This document shows, in pieces, positions 35,111 to 50,296 of a DNA stretch of 64,000 bases; within the stretch, counting starts at the first letter, position 1, and each line of letters begins with the position of its first letter. Source of the DNA: Monodelphis domestica (taxonomy: Eukaryota; Chordata; Mammalia; Didelphimorphia; Didelphidae). A program made the translations under genes and the position numbers. The notes under the pieces are model-generated. The model worked only from the letters and a program-made list of their open reading frames with translations. It had not been told where the DNA came from and did no database searches. Where the stretch lies: contig NC_077233.1 of the NCBI RefSeq assembly GCF_027887165.1, positions 216,788,967 to 216,852,966 on the forward strand, written 5' to 3'.

Positions 35111-35339
35111 TCACTATCAAACGGGGGGGGGGGGGAATTTAGGGTTAGTGAAGTGTAGTTATTGATTTCTAACTATAACATTTAATGATTCCCTTAGATT
35201 CTTCCAAATTTGCTTTCTCTGTTTTGTCTTGTTAGTTTTGCTTTGCCCTTTTTTATCTTGTCTTTTGTTGTTTGTTACTTGCAAGTTGTTGGTATGCCCA
35301 ATGCCAATTACTTTTGCCATATATGTATATATATATGTA

Positions 35340-35737
35340 TTTTAAACCCTTACTTTCTGTCTTAGTAACAACTCTAAAGACCAAAGGGCAAGGGCTAGGA
35401 AAGTGGGTTTAAGTGACCTGCTCAGAGTCTCACAGCTTCAGGAAGAGTCTGAGACCAGTTTTGAATCCAGACTAGACTCTAGACTTCAGGCTCTATCCAC
35501 TGAGCCATCAACCTGCCCCCAAACCAATATATTTATTTATTTAAATAATACCCTCACCTTCCATCTTATATACTGTGTATTGGTACCAAGGCAGAAGAGT
35601 GATAAGGGCTAAGTAATGGGGGGTAAGTGACTTGCCAGGGTGACATAGTTAGGACATGTCTGAGGTCACATTTGAACCCAGGACCTCCCATCTCTAGGCC
35701 TGGTTCTCTATCCATTGAGCTACCTAGATGCCCCCTC
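35340..35737 (-). repeat. Two short-form SINEs in the same orientation
   Basis: Inverted copies at 35345-35520 and 35553-35737 (aagtgacctgctcagagtct; gacttgccagggtgacatag). 35740-37060 has old L2-like C/T-rich sequence (35850-36140) but nothing firm. Confidence 0.85.
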
Positions 35738-37064
35738 TATTATCTCTATAACCAAATCCGCATTTTGGAAAATCCTAAATATAGCTATTTTAATTCCCCA
35801 GCCCACATTGGTTAGAGATTTCTCCACTCATTCCAACAATTTAGCTCTGCTTGTGTCACTAGACTGCTTCTCCTCAGTGTCCAGTTGCTTGACTGAAAAC
35901 CAGCTATTCCCATTTCCTTGTCACCTATTACACTCAACCCTTTGCCTTGCTTCAGCCCACCCCTTAGGCAGGGCCTCCTCAGCTACTCCATCTACACTCA
36001 ACCTTATCTCTCCATCTATTCAGTACTTCAGTCCTTGATTTCTGTCAGAACTTCTGTCTGCCTCTGGTTAAGTCAATAATGTCTCCCAGCACCTTCCCCC
36101 AATCTAGGGCTCTCCTAGCTACTCCATCCAATCACCAATCACTCCATCCAATCATGTGTGCATATATATGTATTTATACACATATTCTCTTCATCTGGAA
36201 AATGGGAATAATCACACTCACCATGTTTTTAGGAGGTTATAATAAAATAATACATATAGAGTTCATGCCAGAAAAGTCATCGTCATTTTCTTATAGGGTA
36301 CATATAAAGGTGGCTGATGCCCAAACCCTACTATCTATCCATCCGTGTTTATGCACACAAAGTATAAATTCCTAGACAGCCTATTTAGGGGGAAAGTCGA
36401 GTTGGGCTTTGCTCTGTCAGAGAAAGCATCCTGGAAGGATTATCCTTTCTGTTTATTATTTTACTCTCTACATAGGGATCTACAGGAACCACGAATGAAT
36501 ATAGGATGTTTTCAGGATAAAAACACTGAGTTAATAGCCCAGAAAATAGCTAATGGAAGCACATTTCACCATTGCACCTTATCTTTTCTGACACATTAAT
36601 CCTAGGCCTGAAAGTCTAGGTTTGTTGTGGTCTTAGCAAATGTGCTTAGGCCCTCAGGATGGTACCCATCTCTGCTGTAAATGAGCCTCTTCCTTTTGGA
36701 GTGGAGATATCCTATTTCTCATATGCTGTACACAACAATGAAATAGTCTTGATGCCCTCTTTATCCCCAGCTCCAGAGGAAGAGTGGATTCTGTGCCAGA
36801 TGAGTTTTCCCTCTTTCCCACCTCCCCCAAGACTCTGTCTCAGCCACTTAGAGCTAATTGGCTTGGACAAGTGTCCCAGCAGCAAATAAGGGGCTTAGGT
36901 AGTCACAATCTGTCATCATCCATCTAAAATAGTCCAAGTCCATAGAGAAAACAAAGGCCAGCAAGGGCCATGGAAAAGGAGAAAACTTCCCCTCTGAATA
37001 GGGATCAAGACTAGCCACCAGGTAGCCAGGTCTCTGAGGAACCATTCTGGGTGAGGACAGGTTT

Positions 37065-37355
37065 TTTTTGGTGGTGGTGGTGGTGGTGGTGTTCAATTGT
37101 TTCAGTTGCATCTGACTCTTCATGACCCCATTTGGAGTTTTCTTGGCAAAGATGCATTTCCTTCTCCAACTCATTTTACAGATGAGGAAACTGAGGCAAA
37201 GAGTTACGAGACTTGCCCAGGGTCACACAGTAAATGTCTGGGGCTACTCACCTCCATAACCCTAAATTCTAACCCTAAATTCTTTTCATTTCTATCCTTA
37301 ACTCTAACTCTAAATTTATTTCTAACGCTAATCCTAAATTTGTTTATAACCCTGG
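37065..37355 (-). repeat. (GGT)n, long-form SINE, and TAACCCTAAATTC-like degenerate repeat
   Basis: 37070-37091 is (GGT)n. 37090-37240 is an inverted long-form SINE. 37255-37355 is a degenerate tandem array of ctaaccctaaattct-type units. Confidence 0.8.
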
Positions 37356-37548
37356 GAAATTTTTTTCACTTCACCTACCCCTCTGCCCAGCAGTCCAATG
37401 GAAGCACTGTCTCCCTCCCCTGCCTGGGGTAAGGGGTCAGGGCAGCACTTGATCTGGGTGGGGGGGGCATGGCATACAGTCTTTTGGCTTGCCATCACTG
37501 CCCTACATCATGCAGGTAATGAGCTTTAATGCTGGGATTTAAATCCAG

Positions 37549-37800
37549 GCAGCTAGGTGGCATAGTGGATAGAGTGCCAGACCTGGAGACAGGAAGATCT
37601 GAGTTCAAATCCAACCTTAGATAGATGCAGCTGTGTGACTCTGGGAATTTCACTTAACCCTCTTTACCTCAGTTTGCTCATCTGTAAAATGAACTGGATA
37701 AGGAAATAGCAAATTGCTCCATTATCTTTACCAAGAAAACCCAAATGGGGTAATGAAAAATCAGACATGCCTGAAATGACTGAATAGAGCCACAGCTCTT
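37549..37800 (+). repeat. MAR1-type SINE, long form
   Basis: ggcagctaggtggcatagtg, then gatctgagttcaaatccaac, then ctttaccaagaaaacccaaa. Full length. Confidence 0.9.
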
Positions 37801-37839
37801 TCTACTATACTACATTTTCATTTTCTTTTCTTTTGTTTT

Positions 37840-38510
37840 TACATTTGACAAAATTTTAGTTTCTCTTTCTCTTACCTCCTAATAACTGAAAAAAAAAAGA
37901 AAAACAATAACAAAAACCTTTTAACAAATATGTTTAATCAAGCAATACAAATTTCCACATTGGTCATGTCCAAAAACTAGCTCATTCTGCATAATTTATA
38001 TCAATCACACCTACAAGATCAGCTTGTTTCATCACAAGTAGCATTTGTCATCATTGATCCCATAGAATTATGATTGCTTATTGTATTGATCAGCGTTCTT
38101 AAGGGGTTTTAAAAGTTTTTTTTTCTTCCTAGCATTGTTATTATTCTATAATTTGTTCATCTGGTTCTTCTCACTCTATTCTGTGTTAGTTCACACAAGT
38201 CTTAAGTTTCTCTGTCCATGTCATCATTTCTTACATCACAATAATATTCCGTTATACATAACAATTTGGTGAGCCATTCTTCAATTGATGAGTAATTCCA
38301 TCAATTTCCAGGGGTTTATGTCAAAACAAAAAGTGCTTTTGTTAGCATGTTTGTTCACATGGGTCCTTTTCTTGTTTCTTTGATATCTTTGGAGAATAGA
38401 CCTAATAGCAATATGCCTAGAATACCATATGTTTTTACCTGAAATGGGGTTAGAAGAATAGATAGGGATTTCATACAGTGGGAGAATCAGCATTATTATT
38501 GCTCACATTT
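37840..38510 (-). mobile_element. Old LINE-1 fragment
   Basis: Inverted LINE-1 ORF2 end/3' region of an older subfamily (gtgagccattcttcaattga; ttctttgatatctttggaga), clearly more diverged than the next element. Confidence 0.65.
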
Positions 38511-38544
38511 TTATGGGACTCAAAGGCTTACACAGTATTTTATT

Positions 38545-39795
38545 TTATTTTTCCATAGCAACTTTTTTTAAATATTTTATTTGATCATTTCCAAGCATTA
38601 TTCATTAAAGACAAAGATCATTTTCTTTTCCTCCCCCCACCCCCCCATAGCTGATGCATAAATCCACTGGGCATTACATGTTTTCTTGATTTGAACCCAT
38701 TGCTATGTTGATAATATTTGCATTAGAGTGTTCATTTAGAGTCTCTCTTCTGTCATGTCCCCTCAACCGCTGTATTCAGGCAGTTGCTTTTCCTCTGTGT
38801 TTCTACTCCCACAGTTTATCCTCTGTTTATGAATGGTGTTTTTTTTCTCCTAGATCCCTGCAAATTGTTCAGGGACATTACACCGCCACTAATGGAGAAG
38901 TCCATTACATTCGATTATACCACAGTGTATAATGTTCTCTGTGTACAATGTTCTCCTGGTTCTGCTCCTCTCGCTCTGCATCACTTCCTGGAGGTTGTTC
39001 CAGTCTCCATGGAACTCCTCCACTTTATTATTTCTTTTAGCACAATAGTATTCCATCACCAACATATACCACAATTTGCTCAGCCATTCTCCAGTTGATG
39101 GGCTTCCCCTCGTTTTCCAGTTTTTGGCCACCACAAAGAGCGCAGCTATGAATATTTTTGTACAAGTCTTTTTGTCCATTATCTCTTTGGGGTACAGACC
39201 CAGCAGTGCTATCGCTGGATCAAAGGGTAGATATTCTTTTGTCCCCCTTTGGGCATAGTTCCACATTGCCCTCCAGAATGGTTGGATGAGTTCACAACTC
39301 CACCAGCAATGAATTAATGTCCCTACTTTGCCACATCCCCTCCAGCATTCATTACTTTCCTTTGCTGTCATGTTAGCCAATCTGCTAGGTGTGAGGTGAT
39401 ACCTCAGAGTTGTTTTGATTTGCATCTCTCTGATTATAAGAGATTTAGAACACTTCTTCATGTGCTTATTAATAGTTTTGATTTCTTTATCTGAGAACTG
39501 CCTATCCATGTCCCTTGCCCATTTATCAATTGGAGAATGGCTTGATTTTTTTGTACAGTTGATTTAGCTCTTTATAAATTTGAGTAATTAAATCTTTGTC
39601 AGAGGTTTCTATGAAGATTTTTTCCCAGTTTGTTGTTTCCCTTCTGATTTTAGTTACATTGGTTTTGTTTGTGCAAAAGCTTTTTAATTTGATGTAGTCA
39701 AAATTATTTTATTTATTATTTTACATTTTGTGATTCTATGTCTTGCTTGGTTTTAAAGTCTTTCTCCTCCCAAAGGTCTGACATGTATACTATTC
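38545..39795 (-). mobile_element. 5'-truncated LINE-1 with perfect 16-bp target duplication
   Basis: The ORF2 C-terminus is open for 206 codons on the - strand (39509 down to 38889), with typical LINE-1 motifs CWRGCGKVGTLIHCWWSCEL, LLGLYPKEI and MEYYCAKRNN. The 16-base repeat tacacagtattttatt is identical at 38529-38544 and 39796-39811. The 3' end and A-tail lie at the left. It is not a complete gene: 5' truncation removes the endonuclease and reverse transcriptase. Confidence 0.93.
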
Positions 39796-39811
39796 TACAC
39801 AGTATTTTATT

Positions 39812-40600
39812 AACAAGAACACTAGAAGGTGATTAGCACAAACATTTCCTTCTCCATTTTGCAGATGAGGAAACTGAAATCCAGAGAGCTAAAGGTTGTC
39901 TTATTCAAGGTCACAAGAGGTAATTGACAAAGTCAGGGAAGCATCAATTCCAGGTGAGAACAACCACATAGCCAGAGGGCCTCTTCAGTTTCCCCATCTG
40001 CAGTTGGTTGTCCTTCATTTTAGAAAAGGACCAATAACATCATAGTGGGATATTATGACTTGCACATGAATTAGATTTAAGTGAGGCAGAATTGTAAAGT
40101 CATCAGCCTCACTCTCTCTCCCAGAGTTATTGAAGTCCCCGTAAGAGAAGCATCAGGACAACTAAAGGTGGTTCAGGAAAAAGTGAATGACCCTTGGCAT
40201 CTTCTCCTTCTGTGTCCATCCTTGAGCACAGGTATGAGAGACCATTCACTCTGTGATTAACCCTGAGCTCAATTGGAAAGAATAACTCCCCAGGTGACAG
40301 ATGCTTTAGTTTTGGCAAGGGGATGTCAGAATTGAAAGGAACCTTAGAAATTACTTAGCACTGAAATTCTTAACTTTTTGTATGTTTTTTAAATGTTTTT
40401 TAATGTAATGTTTTTTTTAATTTGTAAAGTAAAATACACTGAATCAAGTTATTGGATTTTTTTTAAAGTTCACAGGCCCCAGGTTAAGAACCCATGAGAG
40501 TCTAACCACCCCATTTTACAGAGGGAGACTGAGGTCTCCAAAAGCTAAGTGGCCCCCCAAAGCCAAATCCATACAGATAATAAATAAAAGAGCCAGGCTT
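39812..40600 (-). repeat. MIR-type fragments
   Basis: 39840-39930 (ccattttgcagatgaggaaa) and 40320-40600 (ttttacagagggagactgag) are inverted MIR-like; the rest is unremarkable. Confidence 0.6.
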
Positions 40601-40741
40601 TGAATCCAGGGCTTTAGACTCTAAAATCTCTTTTCCTGACATGAGATGTGGTTATTGTCAGGCAGGGAAGGGTTGGAGATTGGGGTTGTTCTGCCATTCT
40701 GGATTTGGGATGTACTTTGGGAGATTAAAAGTCAATAGGGA

Positions 40742-40945
40742 TGGGCAGCTAGGTAGCTTGAATGGATGGAGAGCTAGGCCTAAGGATGAGGGGTTCTGGG
40801 TTCAAATATGGATTCAGAAACTTCCTAGATGGGTAACCCTGGGCAAGTCACTTAATCTCAATTGCTTAACACTTACTGCCCTTCTGTCTTGGAACTGATA
40901 CTCAGTATTGATTCTAAGAAAGAAGATAAGATTGTTTTAAGCCTG
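40742..40945 (+). repeat. MAR1-type SINE, short form
   Basis: gggcagctaggtagcttgaa to gattctaagaaagaagataa. Confidence 0.88.
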
Positions 40946-41399
40946 TGGGAATGGTGATGAATTTTTATTTCTTTGGTGAGGAAATGATTAATTCTTATTA
41001 CTATCTATCCTATAGAAGTTGTCTGAACTTTGGAGATATTTAATGAACATTCATGGGTTCTTTCCCTTTGGTGAAAAGGGTAGGGATTATATGGTATCAA
41101 TTTCTCTTTAATAAAAAAAATTAGCTATGAGAAAAACTATGAGAAAAAAGTTACTTTTTCTTGGTAATAATAACAGATTACACCTTTGTAAAGACATTAC
41201 CAGGATGGAGAACTGTGGATGTGGAATAGTGAATGTACTGTCAGACATGCTTTGTAAATTAATATTGCTGGATCTTCTTTCTCTCTTAAAAGCTTTGTTA
41301 TGAAAGGATGAGTGGTTGGGGAGAGGAGGGAGGAAGCTTATATTTAGAAATAAAGATGATTTAAAAATAAAATTTGTCAATAAAAACAATATTAAACAT

Positions 41400-41990
41400 A
41401 ATAAACGTTAGCATTTATACATCGCTTTTGAGTCTGCAAAGTACATTACAAACATTATCTCATTTTGTCCTTATAACAATCTTGGGAGGTAGGTGCTATT
41501 ACTATTCTTATTTTTGTTGTTTTTGTTCAGTCATTTTTCAGTAGTTTCTGACTCCTCATGACCCCATTGGCCTTTTCCTTGCAAAGATACAGGCGTTGTT
41601 TGCCATTCCCTTCTTCAGCTCATTTGACAGATGGGGAAATGAAGGCAAACAAGGTTAAGTGACTTGAGCAGTCAATTAACATAGCTAGATTTGAACTTAG
41701 GAAGGTGAATTTTCCCAACTCCAAACATGGCATGCATGGCACTGTGCCACCTAACTGCCACATCCCCATTTTGCATATTAGGAAACTGAGGTAAATAGAG
41801 ACTAAGTGAATTGTATAAGGTCATCCATCTAATGAGTGTCAGGCCTTTCTGAGTCCAGTATTCTATCCACTGTACCAATGAGATGTGTATTATCTCGTTT
41901 GAACCTCACAGCAAATCTTCGAGATGGGCACTCCATTTTACAAACTGTCCAGTCTTACATGTCATCTCTAATAGAGGAGGGAGTTGAGCA
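41400..41990 (-). repeat. MIR split by a long-form SINE
   Basis: MIR left part 41405-41508 (acattatctcattttgtcct), inverted long-form SINE 41518-41758, MIR right part from 41762 (ccccattttgcatattagg). 40946-41400 may hold a LINE-1 3' remnant. Confidence 0.75.
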
Positions 41991-42485
41991 AGCAGCACTG
42001 TCTGCCTGACTTCAGGGCCTGAACATCTAGGCCATTCTGCCCAGATGACTCAACCTCCCGAGTCCTCAGTTTTCTTAAGTTTAAAATATCTAGATCTTTT
42101 TGCCAACATTTGATTTTGCTTATAACCCCAAAGCTATTGGGGAGCTCAAGTAAAATTGAGAATATTAAAGAATACAAAGAGATAATGTGTAAGGAAGGCA
42201 CAGACAATAATTTCCTTGGAACTTGGAACTACAAAGGTGAGGAGAGATTTGGTTCCTGGAAAGGGCAGAACAGGAGAGAATAAAGTTCCCTAGCTCAGAG
42301 TTGCAAAAGGCTAAAAGAGCTCCAGAATGTTCTCAGTATTCCCTGGCTTTTGCTGAGCTTGTTAAAGTCCGTGTCTAAGTCTAAATCATCAGCAAAATGG
42401 AAGTAGACCCTGGGCAGCTGGCTCTTCTGCCAATATCCATCACAGAGAGCAAAGGCCAACCTGGTAGCAAGAGAGGCTCAGGCTA

Positions 42486-42892
<407 letters not shown>

Positions 42893-43489
42893 GTTTGATA
42901 TGATGGCTAATTAGGATAGCTATCAAGGAAAACATAATTGGTGTCACAGTATTTAGAACTGGAAGGGATGTTATGTTCAATCCAACAAGTGTTACTAATC
43001 ACTTAATATAAGCAAGATGTGAGAAAAAAGGCTGGCCTCTGGGCCCTGAAGGCTAGAGCTCAGGTCCAGCCTCTGACACATACAGTGACAGAGTGCCACA
43101 GTCATTTCAATATATGCCTCCATCCCACTACCACCTAACGAGAACGAACAAAAACAGTTCAACAAAAGCAATCACCCTAGATGCCAGGCTAGATAGGGTA
43201 TGCAATATTTAGTACCCATAGTCCTCCAGCCATAGTCCCTACCCCACTTTGAAAGGTCAGAGGTCTATTGTCTCATCTGTGTTTCAAAGTGAAGATTGAT
43301 CATCACAAATTTTCAAAGTTTGGGTTGGTTTTAGTGTATCTCTGGGAGAAATTAACAGTTTAGAAAAGATAGAGTCCTTGCCTTCATAGAACTTACAAGC
43401 ATTATAAAGGATTGACCCTTTCCTCTACCACAACTTCAATTTTTAATTAAAACAAATTTCCAATAGAACTATACTATTTTTCATGTTTT

Positions 43490-43690
43490 TCATGTTTTTT
43501 CTGTACCTCTACAACATGATTACTATGGAAACATGATTTGCATGTTCATACACAGATAACATGTAAAATTGTTTTGTCTCAGGGAAGGCGGGAGGGAGAG
43601 AAAGGAAGAATTTGGAATTCAGAGTATTGAGGAATGAAATTTTTTGCATGTAATCTGGAAAAAAATTTTTAATTAAAAATTGCTTTTTAC
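43490..43690 (+). repeat. LINE-1 3' end fragment
   Basis: ggaaacatgatttgcatgtt, gggaggga-gagaaaggaaga, aattttttgcatgtaatctg: marsupial LINE-1 3' end. 42893-43489 is unremarkable. Confidence 0.55.
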
Positions 43691-44029
43691 TATTATGGAC
43701 TTGACAAATAGTAATAATCGAACATTTCTGTATACAAAGAATACAAAAAGAAAATTGCATATGGAAACATGATTCTCCACCACATCCATAGCTTGGGTTT
43801 TTTGTTTGTTTTTTATTTCTTTGGGGATTCTGATTCTTACCCTGTTTGTGGTACTGTAGAAGAGTCCCCTAGGAGCATTCACTTTGTGATTGGTTAGGAA
43901 GGGTATTCAGAGGTCTGAACTTCTGCTCCTTCTAGGCCACCATCTTGACTCCCACTCCCCCACTTATTTTAAAATACTTATTGGCATCTTTTATTTTTAT
44001 ATCATCTTTATTTTTGAATAATAATAATA

Positions 44030-44415
44030 GCTATACATTTATATAGATTACTATGTAAGATTTGCAAAGTATTTTACATATGTCTTCTTATTTGATTTTT
44101 CCAACAATCCTATAAGGTAAGTATTCTAATAATTCCCATTTTACAAATAAGGAAACCTACAGAGAAGTAAAATTACTTGCCCAGGAAAGTATGTGAGACA
44201 TTTTAATTAAGGCCTTTTTTTTTACCCCTTACCTTCCATTTTAGAATCAATATTATATATTGTTTCCAAGGCAGAAGAGTAGGAAGGGCTACACAGTAAG
44301 AGTTAAGTGATTTGCCCAGGGTCACACAACTAGGAAGTGTCTTAGACCCTATTTGAACCCAGCACCTCCCATCTCTAGACCTGGCTCTCAATTCACTGAG
44401 CACCTAGCTTCCCCT
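44030..44415 (-). repeat. MIR and short-form SINE
   Basis: 44035-44190 inverted MIR (cattttacaaataaggaaac). 44213-44413 inverted short-form SINE with T-run start. Confidence 0.85.
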
Positions 44416-44694
44416 GGAACACTTCTTGACACTGAGTCCAGCCAGCCTCCTCTCCATTCTATCATCCACTTGCCTCATGTATCTCTCCTTCCTCCAGAAC
44501 ATATATTTCCCTTCACGCTTGTTTAGCAAAGAATCTCATGTTAAAAACAACTTCAAAAGAACAAAAAAGAAAGCAGCTTAGCTAATCCAATCATCCCAGC
44601 TGTCCTGTGCATCTGACAATATTTTCGATGTTATAATCTATAACCATGGTCCCTATCTCTGCAGACAAGAGAGGGAGGGACATTTTCTCAACAC

Positions 44695-45960
44695 TGTCTG
44701 TATTCAAATTTGCCAGCCTTCTCACCTCACAGAAGAGAACACTGAGGCCCAGAAAGGCAGAATGATTTGCTTGAGTTCACATGGGTAAGAGCAGAGCTGG
44801 GTTTCAAATCCAGTTGCTCCAACCCCAGGACCAGTAATCGTTCCATTATATCATGCTCCCTCTTCCTTATTTTATGCCCATTCTCTCCTGTGGGCATCAT
44901 GCCCTTGACATTTCTGTCTGGATTTGTCTCAGAGATCTCACGGCTGCTGCACTCTAGAGGATGGTTCAGCTTCTGGCCTCTTATCTTATCCAAATTACTG
45001 ATACCTCTTGAGAGAAATCTCTCAATTTCCTTTGGTCTGCAGAGAGCAACAAAATCAGCAGAGGGCACTCCAAACACAGCTTTCTGGATTTTCCTTTAGC
45101 AATGTGGTTTTGTTTTGTTTCTAACTGGAAACTATCATCATTAATAAAAATAAGCATTTATATAACACTTTAAGGTTTGAAAAGTGTTATATTAATTCAT
45201 GTGATCCTCAAAAAAATCCTGGAAGATAGGTGTCATTATCATCCCCATTTTACAGATGGAGAAACTGAGAAAAAAAAAACAAGTAAGTGGCCTGGGAACA
45301 CGTGAGTGTCTTCAGGCCCCCCTCTAGACACTGAGAGTACAAAATCAAGATGGAAATGTCCTTGTCCTTTAGAGGGGAGATTGTGTGTATGTTCATGTTC
45401 ATGTGTGTTTTTATACAAAATAAATATTAAGTAATGTTGAAGGGCAAAATACCTGGGGAGATCAGGAAAGTCTTTACGTAATTTGGTTCTTTTTTTTCTA
45501 AGAGGAAATCTCAGGGGTCCAAATTCCTTCCAGCTCCCAAGATTAATTTTTGAGGCTCACCTTGGAAAGGGAAAGGGATTTGAGACAGAAGCCAGCTGTT
45601 TCTTTTCCCATCCACAGGCAATCTCTATACACACAATAATAAGAGTTTATGCTTATGCAGTAATTTATAGCTTTTCATAACAACTCTGTGAGATAGGTAC
45701 TATAGTCAGTCAGTTAACTAGCATTTATATAATACTGAGAGTACAGTTATTATTTGTATTATATTATTATATATAATTTATTATATTATATTTTTTATAT
45801 CATCATAGAATACCTAGAAGCTCTTATTCCTATTTTAAAGACTGAGGAAACTGAGGCACATAAGTGAAGTGATTTTTATCACACAGTTAATAAGAACCCA
45901 GGTCTCCTAACTCCACATGCAGTATCCTTTACAGGACACTGCTATCTTTCAACCAGGCAG
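44695..45960 (-). repeat. MIR-type elements in otherwise plain sequence
   Basis: 44700-44850, 45145-45310 and 45640-45955 are inverted MIR-like copies (ccattttacagatggagaaa; actgaggaaactgaggcaca); the last is split by an AT-rich run at 45745-45800. Confidence 0.6.
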
Positions 45961-47485
45961 ACACTAAGGATATATAATCTCAGGAATACAACCTTCCCTG
46001 CCCCTCTATCCCATTCATCAGTTCCTGAAATGCTTTTAAAAAAAAATCATTTCCTTCCATTCTCAGGGATAGTGAAAGAAAACCCCCTGGACAAACTAGT
46101 ATTGATTTCAGTTCATACTAAGGCATGGGGGGGCTGATATCTGTTGCTACTATTATTTCTATTATTATTTTCTTGCTATCACTATTTCTTGTGTTATTTT
46201 AATTGCTATTGTTTTTGGTATTGCTATTATAACAGCTATTGATGAGCAAATTGAACACTGGGCAGAAGTATAAAAAGATAAAGTGAAAACCTAAGGGTTT
46301 TGAGGAGGTTGAGTTGAATACATTCAAAGCCTGGAAGGTGATAATTGAAATAATTAACATATCTTTGATATTTGGGAAAGATAAGGTACTTAAGAGTATG
46401 TAAGATGTCTAAAGTACCTAAGATACTGAAGAACTTTATTCCTATTAGAGCAATGAAAAGGAATATACAGAAAAAGAAGGAAGAGATCTAATTAAGCTGG
46501 GCTGAAATAAAAAAAGATGAATGGGAAAGAGTAGAAAAGGAAAGATACAAGAGGGTAAATTACCTCTCATTAAGAGGCACAAAAATGGCAATTACAGTGG
46601 AGAAGGGGGATGGCTATGCTTAAACCTACTCTCATTGAAACTCACTCAAAGTAGAACCAATACCCACACTCATTCAGCTAGAGAAACCTACCTTACACTA
46701 GAGGGAAGTAGCAGGGTAGGGGGAATAATGGAGGGGAAGATGGACAAAAGAGAGGGTGAATGGGGGGGGCATCAAAAACAGAACATCTGTGATCAGGGAA
46801 AGGCTAAAAAGAGAGAAAGACTAAAAAGGAGGAAAAGACAATGGAGGAAAAGACAATTAGCAGTCATAATGGTGAATGTGAATTGGATGAACTCACCCAT
46901 AAAGTGAAAAAAAAAAAGATTAAAACCCAGAATACTACTAAATGATGTCTCTAAGAAACACATTTCAAACAGGTAGACATACACACATTAAAAGTAGGAG
47001 TGTGGAGTAAAATCTATGAGGCCTCAGCTAATGTGAGAAAAAAAAGTAGTGGTAGCAATCACCATCTCAGATAAAACAAAAGTAAATTTAATATAATCAA
47101 AAGGGATAAGAAGGACATTATATCACGATAGAAGGTACTTCAGACAATGAAGCAATATCAACATTAAACATAAATACATCAAATGGTATAGCTTCCAAAT
47201 TCCTATAGGAGTTGTATCTGTTACAGGAGAAATTGATAGTAAAAGGTTATTAGTGGGAGACCTCAACCATCTCCACTCAGAAGGAGATAAATCCAACCAA
47301 AAAATAAACAAGAAAGAAGACAAAAATCTTAAACAAATTACTAGCAAGGAGAATACATTTTTATCAGAAGAATCATACACTATGATCAGGTGAGTTTAAT
47401 AGCAGGAATGCAGGGATGGTACAATATTAGGAAAACCATCAGCCTACTTGACCATATCAATAAAAAACCCAACAGAAACAAATGA

Positions 47486-48673
<1,188 letters not shown>

Positions 48674-49553
48674 AAATTATTATTTCAATAGATGCAGAAA
48701 AAGCACTTGACAAAAAACAACATGCATTCCTCATAAAAACACTGGAATAAATGAAACCCTCCTCAAAGTGGTAAATGGCACATATCTAAAACTATCAACA
48801 AGCATTATCTTTAATGGAGATAATCTAAAACACTTCCCAGTAAATTCAGGGGTAAAGCAAGGATGTCCATCATCACCACTATAATTTAATATTGTACTAC
48901 AAATGGTTGCTATAGTAATGAGAGTCAATAAAGAAATATAAGGAATTAGAATAGACAACAAGAAAACAAAGTTATCACTAGTTGTAGATGATATAATGGT
49001 ATATATCACAGGATACCCAATAAACCAAAAATATATCATCAACACTTTTATTTACTACCAATAAAATCAATAAGATAAAAAGGAAATTTCATTTAAATTA
49101 ACTCTAGACAATATAAAATACTCAGAGTAAACCTACCAAAACAGCCACTATTTGAACACAATTATAAAACACTCTTCACACAAAGAAATTCAGATCTAAA
49201 CAGTTGGAAAATCATTAATTGCTCATGGATTGGCTGAACCAATATAGCAAAAATGTTAATCCTACCTAAATTTATTGGCTTATTCAGTATCCTACCAATT
49301 AAACTACCCCTCAAAATTTTTATAGAACTAAAAAAATAACAAAGTTCATTTGGAAAACAAAAAGGCCAAAAATATCAAGGGAATTAATTTTTTTTTTAAA
49401 ATATGGAGGAAGGAGGCCTGGCTGTACCAGATCTCAAACTATCCTATAAAGTGATAGTCATACTCAATCATCTGGTATGTGCTAAGAAATAGAGTGGTAG
49501 ACCAATGGAATAGATGAAGTATTCAACATATGACAATGAATGTCCATAGCAAC

Positions 49554-50296
49554 TGTGAATTTAAAAATCTCCATCTTGTTTGGTCTAGCACTCAGGATTG
49601 TGCACACCCACACTACACAGGCATGTGCTAGTCAATGACAAATCAGAAATAACTGACTGCCCACCTGTGTCCTAAGCCAAGCTTGAGCCACCATTGGCAC
49701 TTGTGAGGCACAGGAAATGATGTAGGGAACAGCCTCTGGAATTCACTGACTTCCTGTGGACAGAGCTAGGCAGCAGTCAGTTATTTTGTTTTGTTCTTTT
49801 TTTGGTTTGTTTTTTTTCTTTTTGTTTTGTTTGTTTTTTTCTCTTATCCTCAAATTATTGTCATCTCTAAATTGATTATGTTTTTATGATCCTTTGGGGA
49901 AGTCCTTCTTCCCAGAGGATCAAACGGGGGATGTAAAAATGGAGACTTGAATCCAGGATTTCAATCCCCAGAAGTTCTTGCTCCACTTCCCCAGAATGCT
50001 TTGGAATATCACTGAATTCTCACCTGGGCCAAGATTGAGATGGGGTATTTAACCTGATTGGAAAGGTTTCTGGGGCTCTTTTCTCTTTCTTACTTCTGCT
50101 TGGGAGCAGACGCGGCTCTCCACCTAGTAGGCAAGATGTGAGTGGTCATGAATAGGTTCTTTGGGCCTAGACACGTGCCTCTCTTGTATTTTCTTTATAT
50201 TTTAATCTTCAACAAACCTCTAAAAATATAATACTCTTTGCAGAGAGAAACTAATTTCTACCTGCCTCAGCTTCCCCCCAAATTTTAACTCTTACA
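49554..50296 (+). mobile_element. Solo LTR with 4-bp target duplication, nested in LINE-1
   Basis: Begins TGTGAATTT, ends CTCTTACA, and is flanked by CAAC on both sides (49550-49553 and 50297-50300). Excising it rejoins the LINE-1 sequence (ccatagcaac|tgagtgtttaat). A TATA-like gtatttaa lies near 50046. No viral genes. Confidence 0.9.

Noticed and set aside
38889..39509. 206-codon frame on the - strand as a cellular gene
   Set aside because: It is the ORF2 C-terminus of a 5'-truncated LINE-1 flanked by a target duplication, not a host gene.
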